From JBEEMU01 sp043778315 (GTDB taxonomy: Bacteria > Bacteroidota > Bacteroidia > Chitinophagales > Saprospiraceae), in the NCBI GenBank assembly GCA_043778315.1, contig JAYWGJ010000365.1, positions 1-16,394 of the forward strand: DNA of 16,394 nt, read 5' to 3'. The translations under genes and the position numbers were made by a program. The number at the start of each line of letters is the position of its first letter. Positions within the stretch are counted from its first letter, which is position 1. This document shows, piece by piece, positions 5,953 through 14,112 of this stretch. The notes under the pieces were generated by a model, which saw only the letters and a program-made list of their open reading frames with translations, was not told where the DNA came from and made no database searches.

Positions 5953-8900
5953 TCACTTTACCAGTGTCACATCACCTACCAACACCTTTTCTGTACCATC
6001 TTTAAAAACGACCTTTGTATGATAAACAAACACGGCGGTTTGTAGCGGTTTACCTTTATACGTTCCGTCCCACGCGGTTAATGCAGTTGCGCCATTTGAT
6101 GGAAAGTTTGTGTTTCGGTAAACAAGCGTACCCCATCGGTCAAACACGTCAAAGAACACGACTTGTGCAATACTCGCGTTTGCGTATAGTGTAAGTACGT
6201 CGTTGATGCCGTCGCCGTTTGGCGTAAAAGTATTGGGAATGTAAACAGCTTGCGCGTTGAGTACCGTAATTAAGATGTCGTCAGAGGCGGTGCAACCTAA
6301 GGTATTTGTAACCGTTACGGTATAAGCGGTAGTTTGTGTAGGCGCGGTAATAGGGTTGCGGCAGTCGCTGCAACTTAACGCCGCCGCAGGTGACCATACA
6401 TACATCACTGCTTCTGCACTACTTAACTCGGGACGCAATACTACCGTTTCACCTAAATTAATAGTCACGTCAGTACTTAAAGTGACCGTTATTTTGGGTG
6501 CGTCTTTGAGGGTAAACGTAGTTTGCCACTCGCAACCGTTAGCATCTTCAACGGTAACGATGTGTATGCCAGCACGGACGTTAGTAAAGACACTATCGCG
6601 CACAAAAGCGGCAGCGTCTAAACGATACAAAATAGGTGTGGCGCGGTTTATTGTATTAATGTTCGTAACTGTTACCGTTCCTGATGCTTCTCCATAACAC
6701 TTTGGCAAAGTCAGCACTACCTTTGCAGTAATAGCTGGTGGCGCGGTCACGCGTACCGACTGCGCGGCAGTACACCCGTTTGCATCGGTCACGGTGACGG
6801 TATATAGTCCTGCGCCTAAGCCTGTGAGTGTCGCTTGTTGTGTAGCGGCGTTGTGCCAAACGTAAGTATATAAAGGTGTACCTGCACTCACAAAAGCGGT
6901 TACGCTACCGTCGAGGCGGTCGTGACAAGACGGTGCGCGCACTTGCAGCGAGTCAATCGTAACAAAGTTGGTGCTGCGTGCTACATCGAGCAAAGCAGTA
7001 TTAGTACAGGCGTTAGCCGCCGTTACTGTGACGGTGTAAGTTCCAGTATTTATTGCCACGAAAGTGGTATTGAAATCAAAACCTGCACCAAAGTTATAGG
7101 TTATGCCACCTGTTGCCGTCAAAGTAGTACTTGTTTTAGTACAAATTAAATCATTACTACTTGTAAAAGTAATGACGGGCAAGGGTTTGACGACAATGTT
7201 AGTGCGTAGCAAATTATAACAAATTGCTTGCACTATGAAGGTACTGATGAGCGTAGTATCAGCAGTATAAACCCGACCTTGATAGGTGACGCGACCACAA
7301 TCGGTAATAGTTTCGGTAATAGTATCAGGTCTTTCAATTACAATATTTGCGGTAATTATACTATCGCAACCAACGCTATTAGTTAAAGTAGTGACGACTT
7401 GCGTACTGTTTGTGTAAACTATACTTTGATAAGTTGCGGTCAAACAGCCGCTAATAGCGATAGTAGAAGCAGTAGGTTTTTTAATTAATAATAGCTTGGT
7501 AATAATACTATCACAACCACTACGCGCTATTAAGGTATCGTTTACGGTAGTAGTATTGGTATAAACTACGCCTTTAAAAGTAATTCGGTTGCAAGCGCGC
7601 AAGGTGTCGCGTGTGTATATCGTACCTCCGAAACTGACTCGATAAGTCACTAAACTATCGCAACCGTTGGCAGTAAGGTAGTTATAAGCAGGCGTAAAAC
7701 CTGCCGTTGTGATTGTAATATTATAAACGGGTACGGTAAACGTCCGACCTATACAGCGCGTTACCGCAACAGTATCGTTAATAGTTGGCGGAATGAACAA
7801 AAAGTATTTTACGATGCTATCGCAACCGTTAGCGTTGGTAAAACGATAGCCCGTCGATAAGCCATACGCGGATAAGACGCTATTATATATAGGCACAGTA
7901 AACGAACGATTGCGACAAAGCGGCACATTTACCGTATTAGTAATGGGTGTAGCGACGTTTGATACTAAAAATGTGCGGATAAGCGGCGCGGTGCAAGTAG
8001 AGTTGTCATTGATGGTTGCGGTATATATACCTGTTTGCAAATTGCTAATCGTAGATGTGTTTGCACCGCCGTTCCATGCTATCGTGTAGGGCGGCACACC
8101 GCCTGCAAGTTGCGTTAAGCGTATTGCGCCAAGCGCACTACAATTTTTATTGGTTACGCTATCGGTTGCAGTAAGCTGCGTAACGCCTGCACAAAGACTA
8201 AACGTCCCCTTAACGGTATCACTTTGGATACAGCCTGTTGTATTGTCTATTACCGTCCAAACAAAAGTATAATTGCCAGGAAATGTACTGACCGTAACGC
8301 TACTTGTAGGGCTATTAGGGTTCGCAATAGCGACCGTTCCTGTGCTTGGCGCAACGCTACTCCATACACCTACGGCATTAGCAACAAGCGGTGTTGCGTT
8401 AAGCGTAGCAGTATTGGTAGTATTAAAAATGTCTTGACCTGCGTTTACTATAATATTGTTTGGCACAAACGCGGTTACGGCAACCGACGTGCTATAAGTA
8501 CACGTCCCTGCTACTACCGCGACGGTGTAGGTATCGGCAGCAGGAACGTTCGGAATAGCAACGTTTGCAGCGTTGCCGACTACTGCATTCGCGTTATTAG
8601 TCCATGTATAAACTGCATTAGCGATATTCAAAGCGGAAAGGTTTACGCCACCGTTGCAAGTACGTTGCGCCCGTGGTGTAAAGGAAAGTGCGCCTACGTT
8701 GGTAGCATAATCAGAGCTTACGCCGCAAGCGTCGTAGCCGCGCAAAGTATAAATGCCGATGGGTAAACCCCCGAACGTGGCGGTAGTATCGTTGGCGGTT
8801 TGGCTTTGCAATATAGTACCGTTGGCGGTAGCACCTGCATAGAGTTCGAAAGTGTAAGGCGGAATACCAAAACTAATACTTGCGTTTACGCTACCCGTAT

Positions 8901-11484
8901 TTGCGCCTGCACATACCGCGCCAAAGCTCGCGGTCATATCGGGACGGACGTAATAAGGTATGGTGACGGTGGCGGTATCTACGCGGCAGCCGCCCGAAAC
9001 TAAGTAAACGGTGTAAGTATTTCCTGCAAATATATTATTGATAAACGCGCCGCCGTAAGGAACAGTGGCGAGTAAAGTACCATTAGGCGCAATACATTCG
9101 TAGGTGTCGGTGGTATTGCATAAGCCTCCGCCAAAGGTGGTGAGGTAGTCGTTCCAATCTACGCTACTTCGCGCACCGCTCGGCGTAATGCTACCGATAG
9201 CTGCGCAAGCGTTTGAGGCTTGCAGCGTAAGGTCAAAAAGCGGTTGCGGAAGTGTGACGCTTTGCTGCGTACATTCGGTAACGATGCGGTAAGTACTCGG
9301 CGGCAACTGCGTTTGTACCGCGCCGAGCAGCGTATCATTAGTAGCGGTATTGATAATTTTATAAAAAGCGGCGTTACCGTTTACAGCAAGTGTCCAGGCA
9401 AAAGTACAGCCGCCGTTAGGTGTAGCGCGGTTGTTCGGCGACATACAATAGGTAGGCGCAGTAATAGGGAGTGTGGCGGCGGTGTAACCCGTCGTTCCAC
9501 ATCGAGGGTGCGAAGCAACTACATAATAGTTTGTACCAGACGGTAATCCCGAAAAAATACCCGTAGTATTGGCTTGAACTACTGTAAATGCAGGCGTATA
9601 TAAAGTGTAGGTGATAGGTAGGTTATTAGGTTCTGCGCCGTTAATAGTAGCCAAATTCATGGTAATCGACGAGCAAGTATTGGCAGTTAAATATATATTA
9701 CCTAAGTAATAAGTAGTAAAACTAAATCTAACAGTATCAGAATTGATTTTAGTAGCAACGAGTTTGTATAACAAATTAGGTGTAAGCGCGTTGAAACTTC
9801 CCGTCGTATTGCTACCAACGACCGCATTCAAATCATTAAGTAAAGTAAAAGTGTAGCCTGTTAGCGGTTGTCCGCAACGTATAACGGTAGCTTGCGCGGT
9901 ATCACAAGCGTAAAAAACAGCTAACTCGGGACGGTATTGCGTATGTGTGACAATCGTAGTGCCTTGCAGGCAATCAGGGTTGGTAGCTACGACGGTGTAA
10001 TCGCCATACGTTGCCGTAGGAAAAATACCCGTAGTATTAGTGCCTATCACTACGCCTAAGCTGTCCGTAACCGTAAAAATAGTGCCGACTACTCCGCTCA
10101 CAACGCTTAAGCTATCGCCTGCGCAATTAAACGAGCCGCTTACTAATATCGGTATTTTGGTTAGGTTAGCAGAAATAGCGTCTGTTTCGCCGCAGGCATT
10201 AGTTACCGTAAAATTATAATTTCCTTCGGGCAAATTAGTAAAGGTAGCGGCGGCGGGAGGTGCGCAAATGTTAGCGTTATTAACTGTAATGCTTTGCGTA
10301 GGTACGCAATTATTGCAAGTAAAAGTAACAGGATAAAAATTAGTGGTGTTAGGATTGGCAGGTAGAGTGCTATTAGGACAAGCATTATCTTCGCGGTTTT
10401 GCCCTGCTTCTAATTTTATTTCACCTATGTACGGACACTTATTTGAACTACTAACCGACAACTCGAGGGGCGAGACAAAGGCGGCTGCATTATTACCACA
10501 AGCGTCTATAACTACAAAATTATAAGTAACGTTTAGCGGAAGCGTGGAAAAAACACCCGTCGAGTTGGCGATGTTGTAGGTAGTTTCGGTGTAGGTATAG
10601 GGCGGAATACCACCGTTAATCGCAATCGTCGCTGTGCCAGCGTCGGTGTTTGCACAAGCAACAGTTGCGGTAAGCGGTACTACGTTACAAGTAGTGCTTA
10701 TCGTTTCTACTCTACCACATTTATCGGTCAGCTTTACGGTAAATGTACAACCTAATATACCTGTAAAGATACCCGTACTGTTACTTTGCGGCGCGCTTAT
10801 ATTGCTGCTGCAAGTGTACACATAAGGTGCTTCACCGCCTACAATATCGCCGCAAAGAATGTTTACACCTGCCGTACCGTTATTGCCACATTGCAAAATT
10901 CGAAATTGTAAAGGCGGCACGCTTACGTTATTAAAGCACGGATAAAAGTTATTGCACCCATCATATACTCTAAATACCGCCGTACCGTTCGGTAAGCAAG
11001 TAAAGGTATTAATTGCCGAAGGCGGCGGAAAAGTAACTCCACCATCGGAAGAGTAAGCATAGCGGAGCGGCGGTAAACCGTCGCGCGCCGTCAGCGTTAC
11101 GCTCGATGTACCTAACGGAATGACGCAGTTGTCGAGCGTCGGTTCGGTGTAGTTGCCTGCTACCGTTGCTTGCGTCGTCGCGGCTTGATTCGTCGCATCG
11201 GTCACGCGTATCGTGTACGTCCCTGCGGGTAACGCGCCAATAGTAATAGTGTTGCCTGTTGCGATAACAAAATTAACGCTGCCGCTATATGCGGGCGGCG
11301 TGACCGCTAATAGGACATCGAGGTTGTTAGTACCGTTGCTAACGGTCAATGTTAATGTACCATTCGCACTACACGTTGAGGGCGTAGTAGTAGGTGTCGC
11401 AACGGAGAGTGCTTGCGCGGCAAGCACGGTTGATAGTAAGCAAAAAGCTCCTACCAATGCTAAGAAAGGGAGTGAAGTACGCAT
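5953..11484 (-). CDS. Giant T9SS cargo protein with Ig/SprB-like repeats and gliding-motility C-terminal domain
   Basis: 1,843 residues, complete. The N-terminal signal peptide is MRTSLPFLALVGAFCLLSTV followed by LAAQA, with cleavage near residue 25. The body is a chain of secreted beta-sandwich modules. Residues about 230-645 contain five copies of a motif N(S/T)TG(I/V/S)F. Residues about 1188-1431 contain five Cys-bounded repeats of the form C...F/YxGxxYT...GCDSI; the fifth lacks GCDSI. Two SprB-like repeats (about 1515-1650) carry YTVTVTDANGCTAAQSV and HIVTVEDANGCEW, and an Ig-like domain follows. Residues 1746-1843 are the gliding-motility-associated C-terminal domain: IPNTFTPNGDGINDVLTLY, VFDRWGTLVYR and AWDGTYKGKPL, ending GDVTLVK. 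This is the type B sorting signal that directs T9SS export. The protein is probably a cell-surface or released adhesin-like cargo; its ligand is unknown. It has its own promoter at 11614-11645. Confidence 0.95.
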   Translation of the reverse strand: MRTSLPFLALVGAFCLLSTVLAAQALSVATPTTTPSTCSANGTLTLTVSNGTNNLDVLLAVTPPAYSGSVNFVIATGNTITIGALPAGTYTIRVTDATNQAATTQATVAGNYTEPTLDNCVIPLGTSSVTLTARDGLPPLRYAYSSDGGVTFPPPSAINTFTCLPNGTAVFRVYDGCNNFYPCFNNVSVPPLQFRILQCGNNGTAGVNILCGDIVGGEAPYVYTCSSNISAPQSNSTGIFTGILGCTFTVKLTDKCGRVETISTTCNVVPLTATVACANTDAGTATIAINGGIPPYTYTETTYNIANSTGVFSTLPLNVTYNFVVIDACGNNAAAFVSPLELSVSSSNKCPYIGEIKLEAGQNREDNACPNSTLPANPNTTNFYPVTFTCNNCVPTQSITVNNANICAPPAAATFTNLPEGNYNFTVTNACGETDAISANLTKIPILVSGSFNCAGDSLSVVSGVVGTIFTVTDSLGVVIGTNTTGIFPTATYGDYTVVATNPDCLQGTTIVTHTQYRPELAVFYACDTAQATVIRCGQPLTGYTFTLLNDLNAVVGSNTTGSFNALTPNLLYKLVATKINSDTVRFSFTTYYLGNIYLTANTCSSITMNLATINGAEPNNLPITYTLYTPAFTVVQANTTGIFSGLPSGTNYYVVASHPRCGTTGYTAATLPITAPTYCMSPNNRATPNGGCTFAWTLAVNGNAAFYKIINTATNDTLLGAVQTQLPPSTYRIVTECTQQSVTLPQPLFDLTLQASNACAAIGSITPSGARSSVDWNDYLTTFGGGLCNTTDTYECIAPNGTLLATVPYGGAFINNIFAGNTYTVYLVSGGCRVDTATVTIPYYVRPDMTASFGAVCAGANTGSVNASISFGIPPYTFELYAGATANGTILQSQTANDTTATFGGLPIGIYTLRGYDACGVSSDYATNVGALSFTPRAQRTCNGGVNLSALNIANAVYTWTNNANAVVGNAANVAIPNVPAADTYTVAVVAGTCTYSTSVAVTAFVPNNIIVNAGQDIFNTTNTATLNATPLVANAVGVWSSVAPSTGTVAIANPNSPTSSVTVSTFPGNYTFVWTVIDNTTGCIQSDTVKGTFSLCAGVTQLTATDSVTNKNCSALGAIRLTQLAGGVPPYTIAWNGGANTSTISNLQTGIYTATINDNSTCTAPLIRTFLVSNVATPITNTVNVPLCRNRSFTVPIYNSVLSAYGLSTGYRFTNANGCDSIVKYFLFIPPTINDTVAVTRCIGRTFTVPVYNITITTAGFTPAYNYLTANGCDSLVTYRVSFGGTIYTRDTLRACNRITFKGVVYTNTTTVNDTLIARSGCDSIITKLLLIKKPTASTIAISGCLTATYQSIVYTNSTQVVTTLTNSVGCDSIITANIVIERPDTITETITDCGRVTYQGRVYTADTTLISTFIVQAICYNLLRTNIVVKPLPVITFTSSNDLICTKTSTTLTATGGITYNFGAGFDFNTTFVAINTGTYTVTVTAANACTNTALLDVARSTNFVTIDSLQVRAPSCHDRLDGSVTAFVSAGTPLYTYVWHNAATQQATLTGLGAGLYTVTVTDANGCTAAQSVRVTAPPAITAKVVLTLPKCYGEASGTVTVTNINTINRATPILYRLDAAAFVRDSVFTNVRAGIHIVTVEDANGCEWQTTFTLKDAPKITVTLSTDVTINLGETVVLRPELSSAEAVMYVWSPAAALSCSDCRNPITAPTQTTAYTVTVTNTLGCTASDDILITVLNAQAVYIPNTFTPNGDGINDVLTLYANASIAQVVFFDVFDRWGTLVYRNTNFPSNGATALTAWDGTYKGKPLQTAVFVYHTKVVFKDGTEKVLVGDVTLVK

Positions 11485-11613
11485 AAGCGATGAGGTTGAT
11501 GGTTTTCATACTGCCGCTTGTATGCAGGTGTTAGCGACAATAAACAAATGATTGATGGTTTCTTTTGTTGTAATAGCGTAAACTCACAATATGATGTAAT
11601 GCGTTTACTTCGC

Positions 11614-11645
11614 CAAAGTTACACTATATTTTGGAATAAAACAAA
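11614..11645 (-). promoter_or_regulatory. Bacteroidota-type promoter of the giant T9SS gene
   Basis: Read on the minus strand, TTTG (11645-11642) is followed after 20 bases by TAACTTTG (11621-11614). This matches the -33 TTTG and -7 TAnnTTTG consensus of the Bacteroidota housekeeping sigma factor. Transcription would start near 11607, leaving a leader of about 120 nt before the ATG at 11484. Confidence 0.75.
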
Positions 11646-11665
11646 TTTAGGGTGTGAATAATCTC

Positions 11666-11697
11666 AACCTATAAGGTATTTTTTTATCTTATAGGTT
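11666..11697. repeat. AACCTATAAG inverted repeat
   Basis: AACCTATAAGGTA (11666-11678) pairs with TATCTTATAGGTT (11685-11697), 13 bp with one G-U pair, around a T-rich loop. It lies upstream of the giant gene's -33 box. It belongs to the same motif family as the dyad at 11888-11919. Confidence 0.7.
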
Positions 11698-11863
11698 TAA
11701 GTAACCAAATCTATAAGGTGGGGTGTCGGAGAAGGTTAGATTTTTGAGTGTTTTTATTCGTAAGAAAAAGGGTACTGATACGGAGGAGTTAGCACGGTAC
11801 ACGTTTTCTTGGGAATATAATGCGCTATATGCACTCTTTTTTTACAACTTTCCGATACCCACC

Positions 11864-11919
11864 TTAAAGGTTTTAATAAACCTTTAAAACCTATAAGGTC
11901 AGAAAAGACCTGATAGGTT
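11864..11919. repeat. Two adjacent hairpins, one of the AACCTATAAGGT family
   Basis: TTAAAGGTTT (11864-11873), loop TAAT, AAACCTTTAA (11878-11887) is a perfect 10-bp stem. Immediately next, AACCTATAAGGTC (11888-11900), loop AGAAAA, GACCTGATAGGTT (11907-11919) is a 13-bp stem with one mismatch. Both lie beyond the helicase terminator on the transcript, so they are probably intergenic repeats rather than essential terminator parts. Confidence 0.7.
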
Positions 11920-11925
11920 AAATAC

Positions 11926-11964
11926 AAACAAAAAAAGCAATCCACCTCTCGATGAATTGCTTTT
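11926..11964 (-). terminator. Rho-independent terminator of the DEAD-box helicase gene
   Basis: On the minus strand AAAAGCAATTCATC (11964-11951) pairs with GGTGGATTGCTTTT (11946-11933), a 14-bp stem with two G-U wobbles closed by a GAGA tetraloop of the stable GNRA class. The stem runs into a T-rich tail (11936-11926). It lies 25 bp after the helicase stop codon. Confidence 0.92.
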
Positions 11965-11988
11965 GAATGTATGTTTTGACAATAGAAA

Positions 11989-13839
11989 TTAGAACTTGCG
12001 CTCGCGGTCACGTCGAACCAACGGTTGCTCACCAAATTTCTTATCGCGGAAAGTATTGATAATGGTATCTACATCGCCAGGAGCGACGGAGATAGTGGTA
12101 TGACGCTCAAAAATACGAATGTCTTGCACGTTTCTACCGTGTACGCCCGAGTGCATCTCGATGAACTCAGCAACCATACGCGGCGTAGCCTTTGCGCTAC
12201 GTCCCATCGCCATAAACAGACTCACCGACTCGCCGCCTGCGCTTGGAGAATAGCTTGTCTCTCTGCGTTCGCGGTTGGCACCACGGTCGCTGTTGTTGCG
12301 GTCGCCGTAGCTCGGACGGTCGCCCGAAGCGGGGCGGTCGCCGTAAGCGGGACGGTCGTTGTTGCGGTCGTTGCGGTCACGTCCGTAAGCAGGACGGTCG
12401 TTGCGGTCGCTTGTTCTGTCGCTGTTGCGGTCGCGTCCGTAAGCGGGACGGTCGTTGCGGTCGTTGCGCGGGCTACGTTCGGCGAAGCGCGAGTCGCCTG
12501 GGCGTTCTGCACGCGGCTGTATCTCTTTTATCTCCGTGTAGTTTTCGCGGTTCATCACGTCCCCGAAGGTGTATTGCAACAAAGTTGCCATAGCCAAAGT
12601 CGGGTCCGCGTTTTCCATGATGCCTTTCGCTATGTTGATGTAGGCTTCGTTGTAGTTTTCTGCTACGATGCCATCAGTAACGATAGTGTGGAATTTCAAG
12701 CGTTTCGCTTGAATTACGTCTTTGATACTCGGAATTTGCTCGCGTTTGATTTCCGCTTTCGCTACGCGCTTGATAAGCACCAATTTGCGGGCTTCGATAG
12801 GCGAGATAAGGCTTATCGCCAAACCTTTTTTACCTGCGCGACCTGTACGACCGATACGGTGAACGTAACTTTCGGGGTCGTTTGGTAGTGAGTAGTTGAT
12901 AACGTGTGTCAAATCTTTTACGTCGATGCCACGCGCCGCTACGTCGGTAGCGAGTAGGACGGTTGCCTGACGTTTTTTAAATTTGTTCAATATTTTCTCG
13001 CGCTGCGCTTGTGCGATGTCGCCGTGTAAGGCTTCGGCGCGGTAGCCTCTGTCGTTAAGGCGCGCAGTGAGGTCATCAACATCGGCTTTCGTATTGCAAA
13101 ATACAAAACCATAAAACGCCACTTCTTTGTCTAATATGCGGCATAGCACCTCGATTTTATCGCGGTCATACACTTCATAGTAGCTTTGCTCTGTGAGTTC
13201 GGTGATGAGGTTTTGGCGTTCTGTCCGTAGCACTTGATATTCGCGCATATAGCTTTTGGCTAATGTTTGAATGCGCTCGGGCATAGTAGCCGAGAAGAGG
13301 AGAACACTTTTTTCGGTGTTCGTTTTTTTGAAGATAGCCTCGATGTCTTCCGCAAAACCCATGTTGAGCATCTCGTCGGCTTCGTCTAATACGAAGTAGC
13401 TAAGATTTTCAACGCGGAGTTCGCCGCGGTCAATCATGTCGGTTACACGTCCGGGAGTACCTACCACCACATCTACGCCGCGACGGAGGTCGCGTAACTG
13501 ACCCGACATTGGTGCGCCGCCGTAAACGGCAAGCACACGGAGGTTGCGGTCGCCTTTCATAGAGAGTAACTCTTGGCTGACCTGCAATGCTAATTCGCGG
13601 GTTGGAGTGAGGATTAATGCCTGTACATGGCGCGCTCCTTCTTGTAATCGTTCTAAAATCGGCAGCCCAAATGCTGCTGTTTTTCCGGTACCTGTTTGTG
13701 CCTGGCCGATCACATCAAACTTGCCTTCCAAAAGGATTGGAATAGCTTGAGCCTGAATTGGAGTAGGAGTTGTAAACCCCTTTTGCGCTAAGGCAGCTAA
13801 AGTACGTTCGGAAAGCCCTAATTGCTTAAATAATTCCAA
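11989..13839 (-). CDS. deaD: DEAD-box ATP-dependent RNA helicase, DeaD/CsdA type
   Basis: 616 residues; unwinds RNA duplexes with ATP in the cytoplasm, typically in ribosome assembly, RNA decay and cold adaptation. All core motifs are present: Q motif (F4, and TPTPIQAQAIP at about 24-34), motif I AQTGTGKT (47-54), Ia PTREL (79-83), Ib TPGR (128-131), II DEAD (152-155), III SAT (183-185), IV VFCNT (246-250), V ATDVAARGID (297-306) and VI HRIGRTGR (327-334). A DbpA-type RNA-binding domain occupies about 533-606 (SLFMAMGRSAKATPRMVAEF, then IQDIRIF-like and DVDTIINTF strands). Between them, at about 445-525, is a charged disordered linker of RNDRPAYG-type repeats. The start appears to be TTG: MELFKQLGL fits the family, and no in-frame ATG lies nearby. 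It is a single-gene unit with promoter 13889-13920 and terminator 11926-11964. Confidence 0.96.
   Translation of the reverse strand: MELFKQLGLSERTLAALAQKGFTTPTPIQAQAIPILLEGKFDVIGQAQTGTGKTAAFGLPILERLQEGARHVQALILTPTRELALQVSQELLSMKGDRNLRVLAVYGGAPMSGQLRDLRRGVDVVVGTPGRVTDMIDRGELRVENLSYFVLDEADEMLNMGFAEDIEAIFKKTNTEKSVLLFSATMPERIQTLAKSYMREYQVLRTERQNLITELTEQSYYEVYDRDKIEVLCRILDKEVAFYGFVFCNTKADVDDLTARLNDRGYRAEALHGDIAQAQREKILNKFKKRQATVLLATDVAARGIDVKDLTHVINYSLPNDPESYVHRIGRTGRAGKKGLAISLISPIEARKLVLIKRVAKAEIKREQIPSIKDVIQAKRLKFHTIVTDGIVAENYNEAYINIAKGIMENADPTLAMATLLQYTFGDVMNRENYTEIKEIQPRAERPGDSRFAERSPRNDRNDRPAYGRDRNSDRTSDRNDRPAYGRDRNDRNNDRPAYGDRPASGDRPSYGDRNNSDRGANRERRETSYSPSAGGESVSLFMAMGRSAKATPRMVAEFIEMHSGVHGRNVQDIRIFERHTTISVAPGDVDTIINTFRDKKFGEQPLVRRDRERKF
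12265..12500 (-). repeat. Coding repeat: RNDRPAYG linker of the helicase
   Basis: The DNA repeats GCGGTCGTTGCGGTC- and GTAAGC(G/A)GGACGGTCG-like blocks several times, encoding runs such as NDRPAYGRDRN and GDRPSYGDRN. The repeats are irregular and in frame. Similar Arg/Asp/Asn/Gly-rich linkers are common in this helicase family and are expected to be disordered and length-variable. Confidence 0.8.
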
Positions 13840-13888
13840 ACTATAAATTTTAAATAAATGATATTAAACTACGTTTAGTTTAACACCA

Positions 13889-13920
13889 CAAAGGTACGAC
13901 CGTTTATTGGACTATCCAAA
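13889..13920 (-). promoter_or_regulatory. Bacteroidota-type promoter of the helicase gene
   Basis: On the minus strand TTTG (13920-13917), then 20 bases, then TACCTTTG (13896-13889), matching -33 and -7 consensus with the same 20-base spacing as the promoter at 11614-11645. The leader to the TTG start at 13839 would be about 43 nt, shorter than the long 5' leaders known for cold-shock helicase mRNAs in enterobacteria. Confidence 0.78.
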
Positions 13921-14033
13921 TGTTTTCCAAATATTATTCCGATTTATTTTAATATTTATTCTGATACCGTTTAATATTTGCTGTTCGGGTGTGTTTACAA
14001 ATAGTTTTAAATGGTATAAATGGTGTAAACGCG

Positions 14034-14078
14034 GTTGAGGCGGGTTTTTACGGCTTCGCCATAAAAACACGCCTCAAC
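14034..14078. terminator. Long hairpin, possible terminator
   Basis: GTTGAGGCG-G-GTTTTTA (14034-14050) pairs with TAAAAAC-A-CGCCTCAAC (14062-14078): 16 of 17 positions pair, with an inner GGC-TTC-GCC at the tip. It lies 35 bp beyond the stop of the 14113-14604 gene, where a terminator for the nnr transcript would be expected. No T-run follows on the minus strand; a T-run (14092-14099) follows on the plus strand 13 bp later, too far for a classic terminator. Role uncertain. Confidence 0.55.
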
Positions 14079-14112
14079 GGAATGCGGGGGATTTTTTTTA
14101 TTATTGGAATTT

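Larger units (their letters stand above)
11485..11988. other. Intergenic region with promoter, dyads and terminator
   Basis: This gap of about 500 bp lies between two minus-strand genes. Its left part holds the promoter of the giant T9SS gene. Its middle and right parts hold several inverted repeats built on AACCTATAAGGT, and the helicase terminator is at the right end. A looser long-range dyad pairs about 11708-11727 (TAAGGTGGGGTGTCGGA) with 11850-11866 (TTCCGATACCCACCTTA). I see no gene in it. Confidence 0.6.

Noticed and set aside
8224..8766. Plus-strand ORF (180 codons) opposite the giant T9SS gene
   Set aside because: It is the shadow of a verified coding frame, with no signal, domain or upstream promoter.
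11754..12035. Minus-strand ORF overlapping the 3' end of the helicase gene
   Set aside because: It crosses the helicase stop codon and terminator, lacks any recognisable motif, and most of it is AT-rich intergenic repeat sequence.
12025..12888. Long plus-strand ORF (287 codons) antisense to the helicase
   Set aside because: It is a mirror of the helicase reading frame, favoured by the Arg/Asp-rich linker codons; the product is low-complexity Val/Ala/Arg with no domain.
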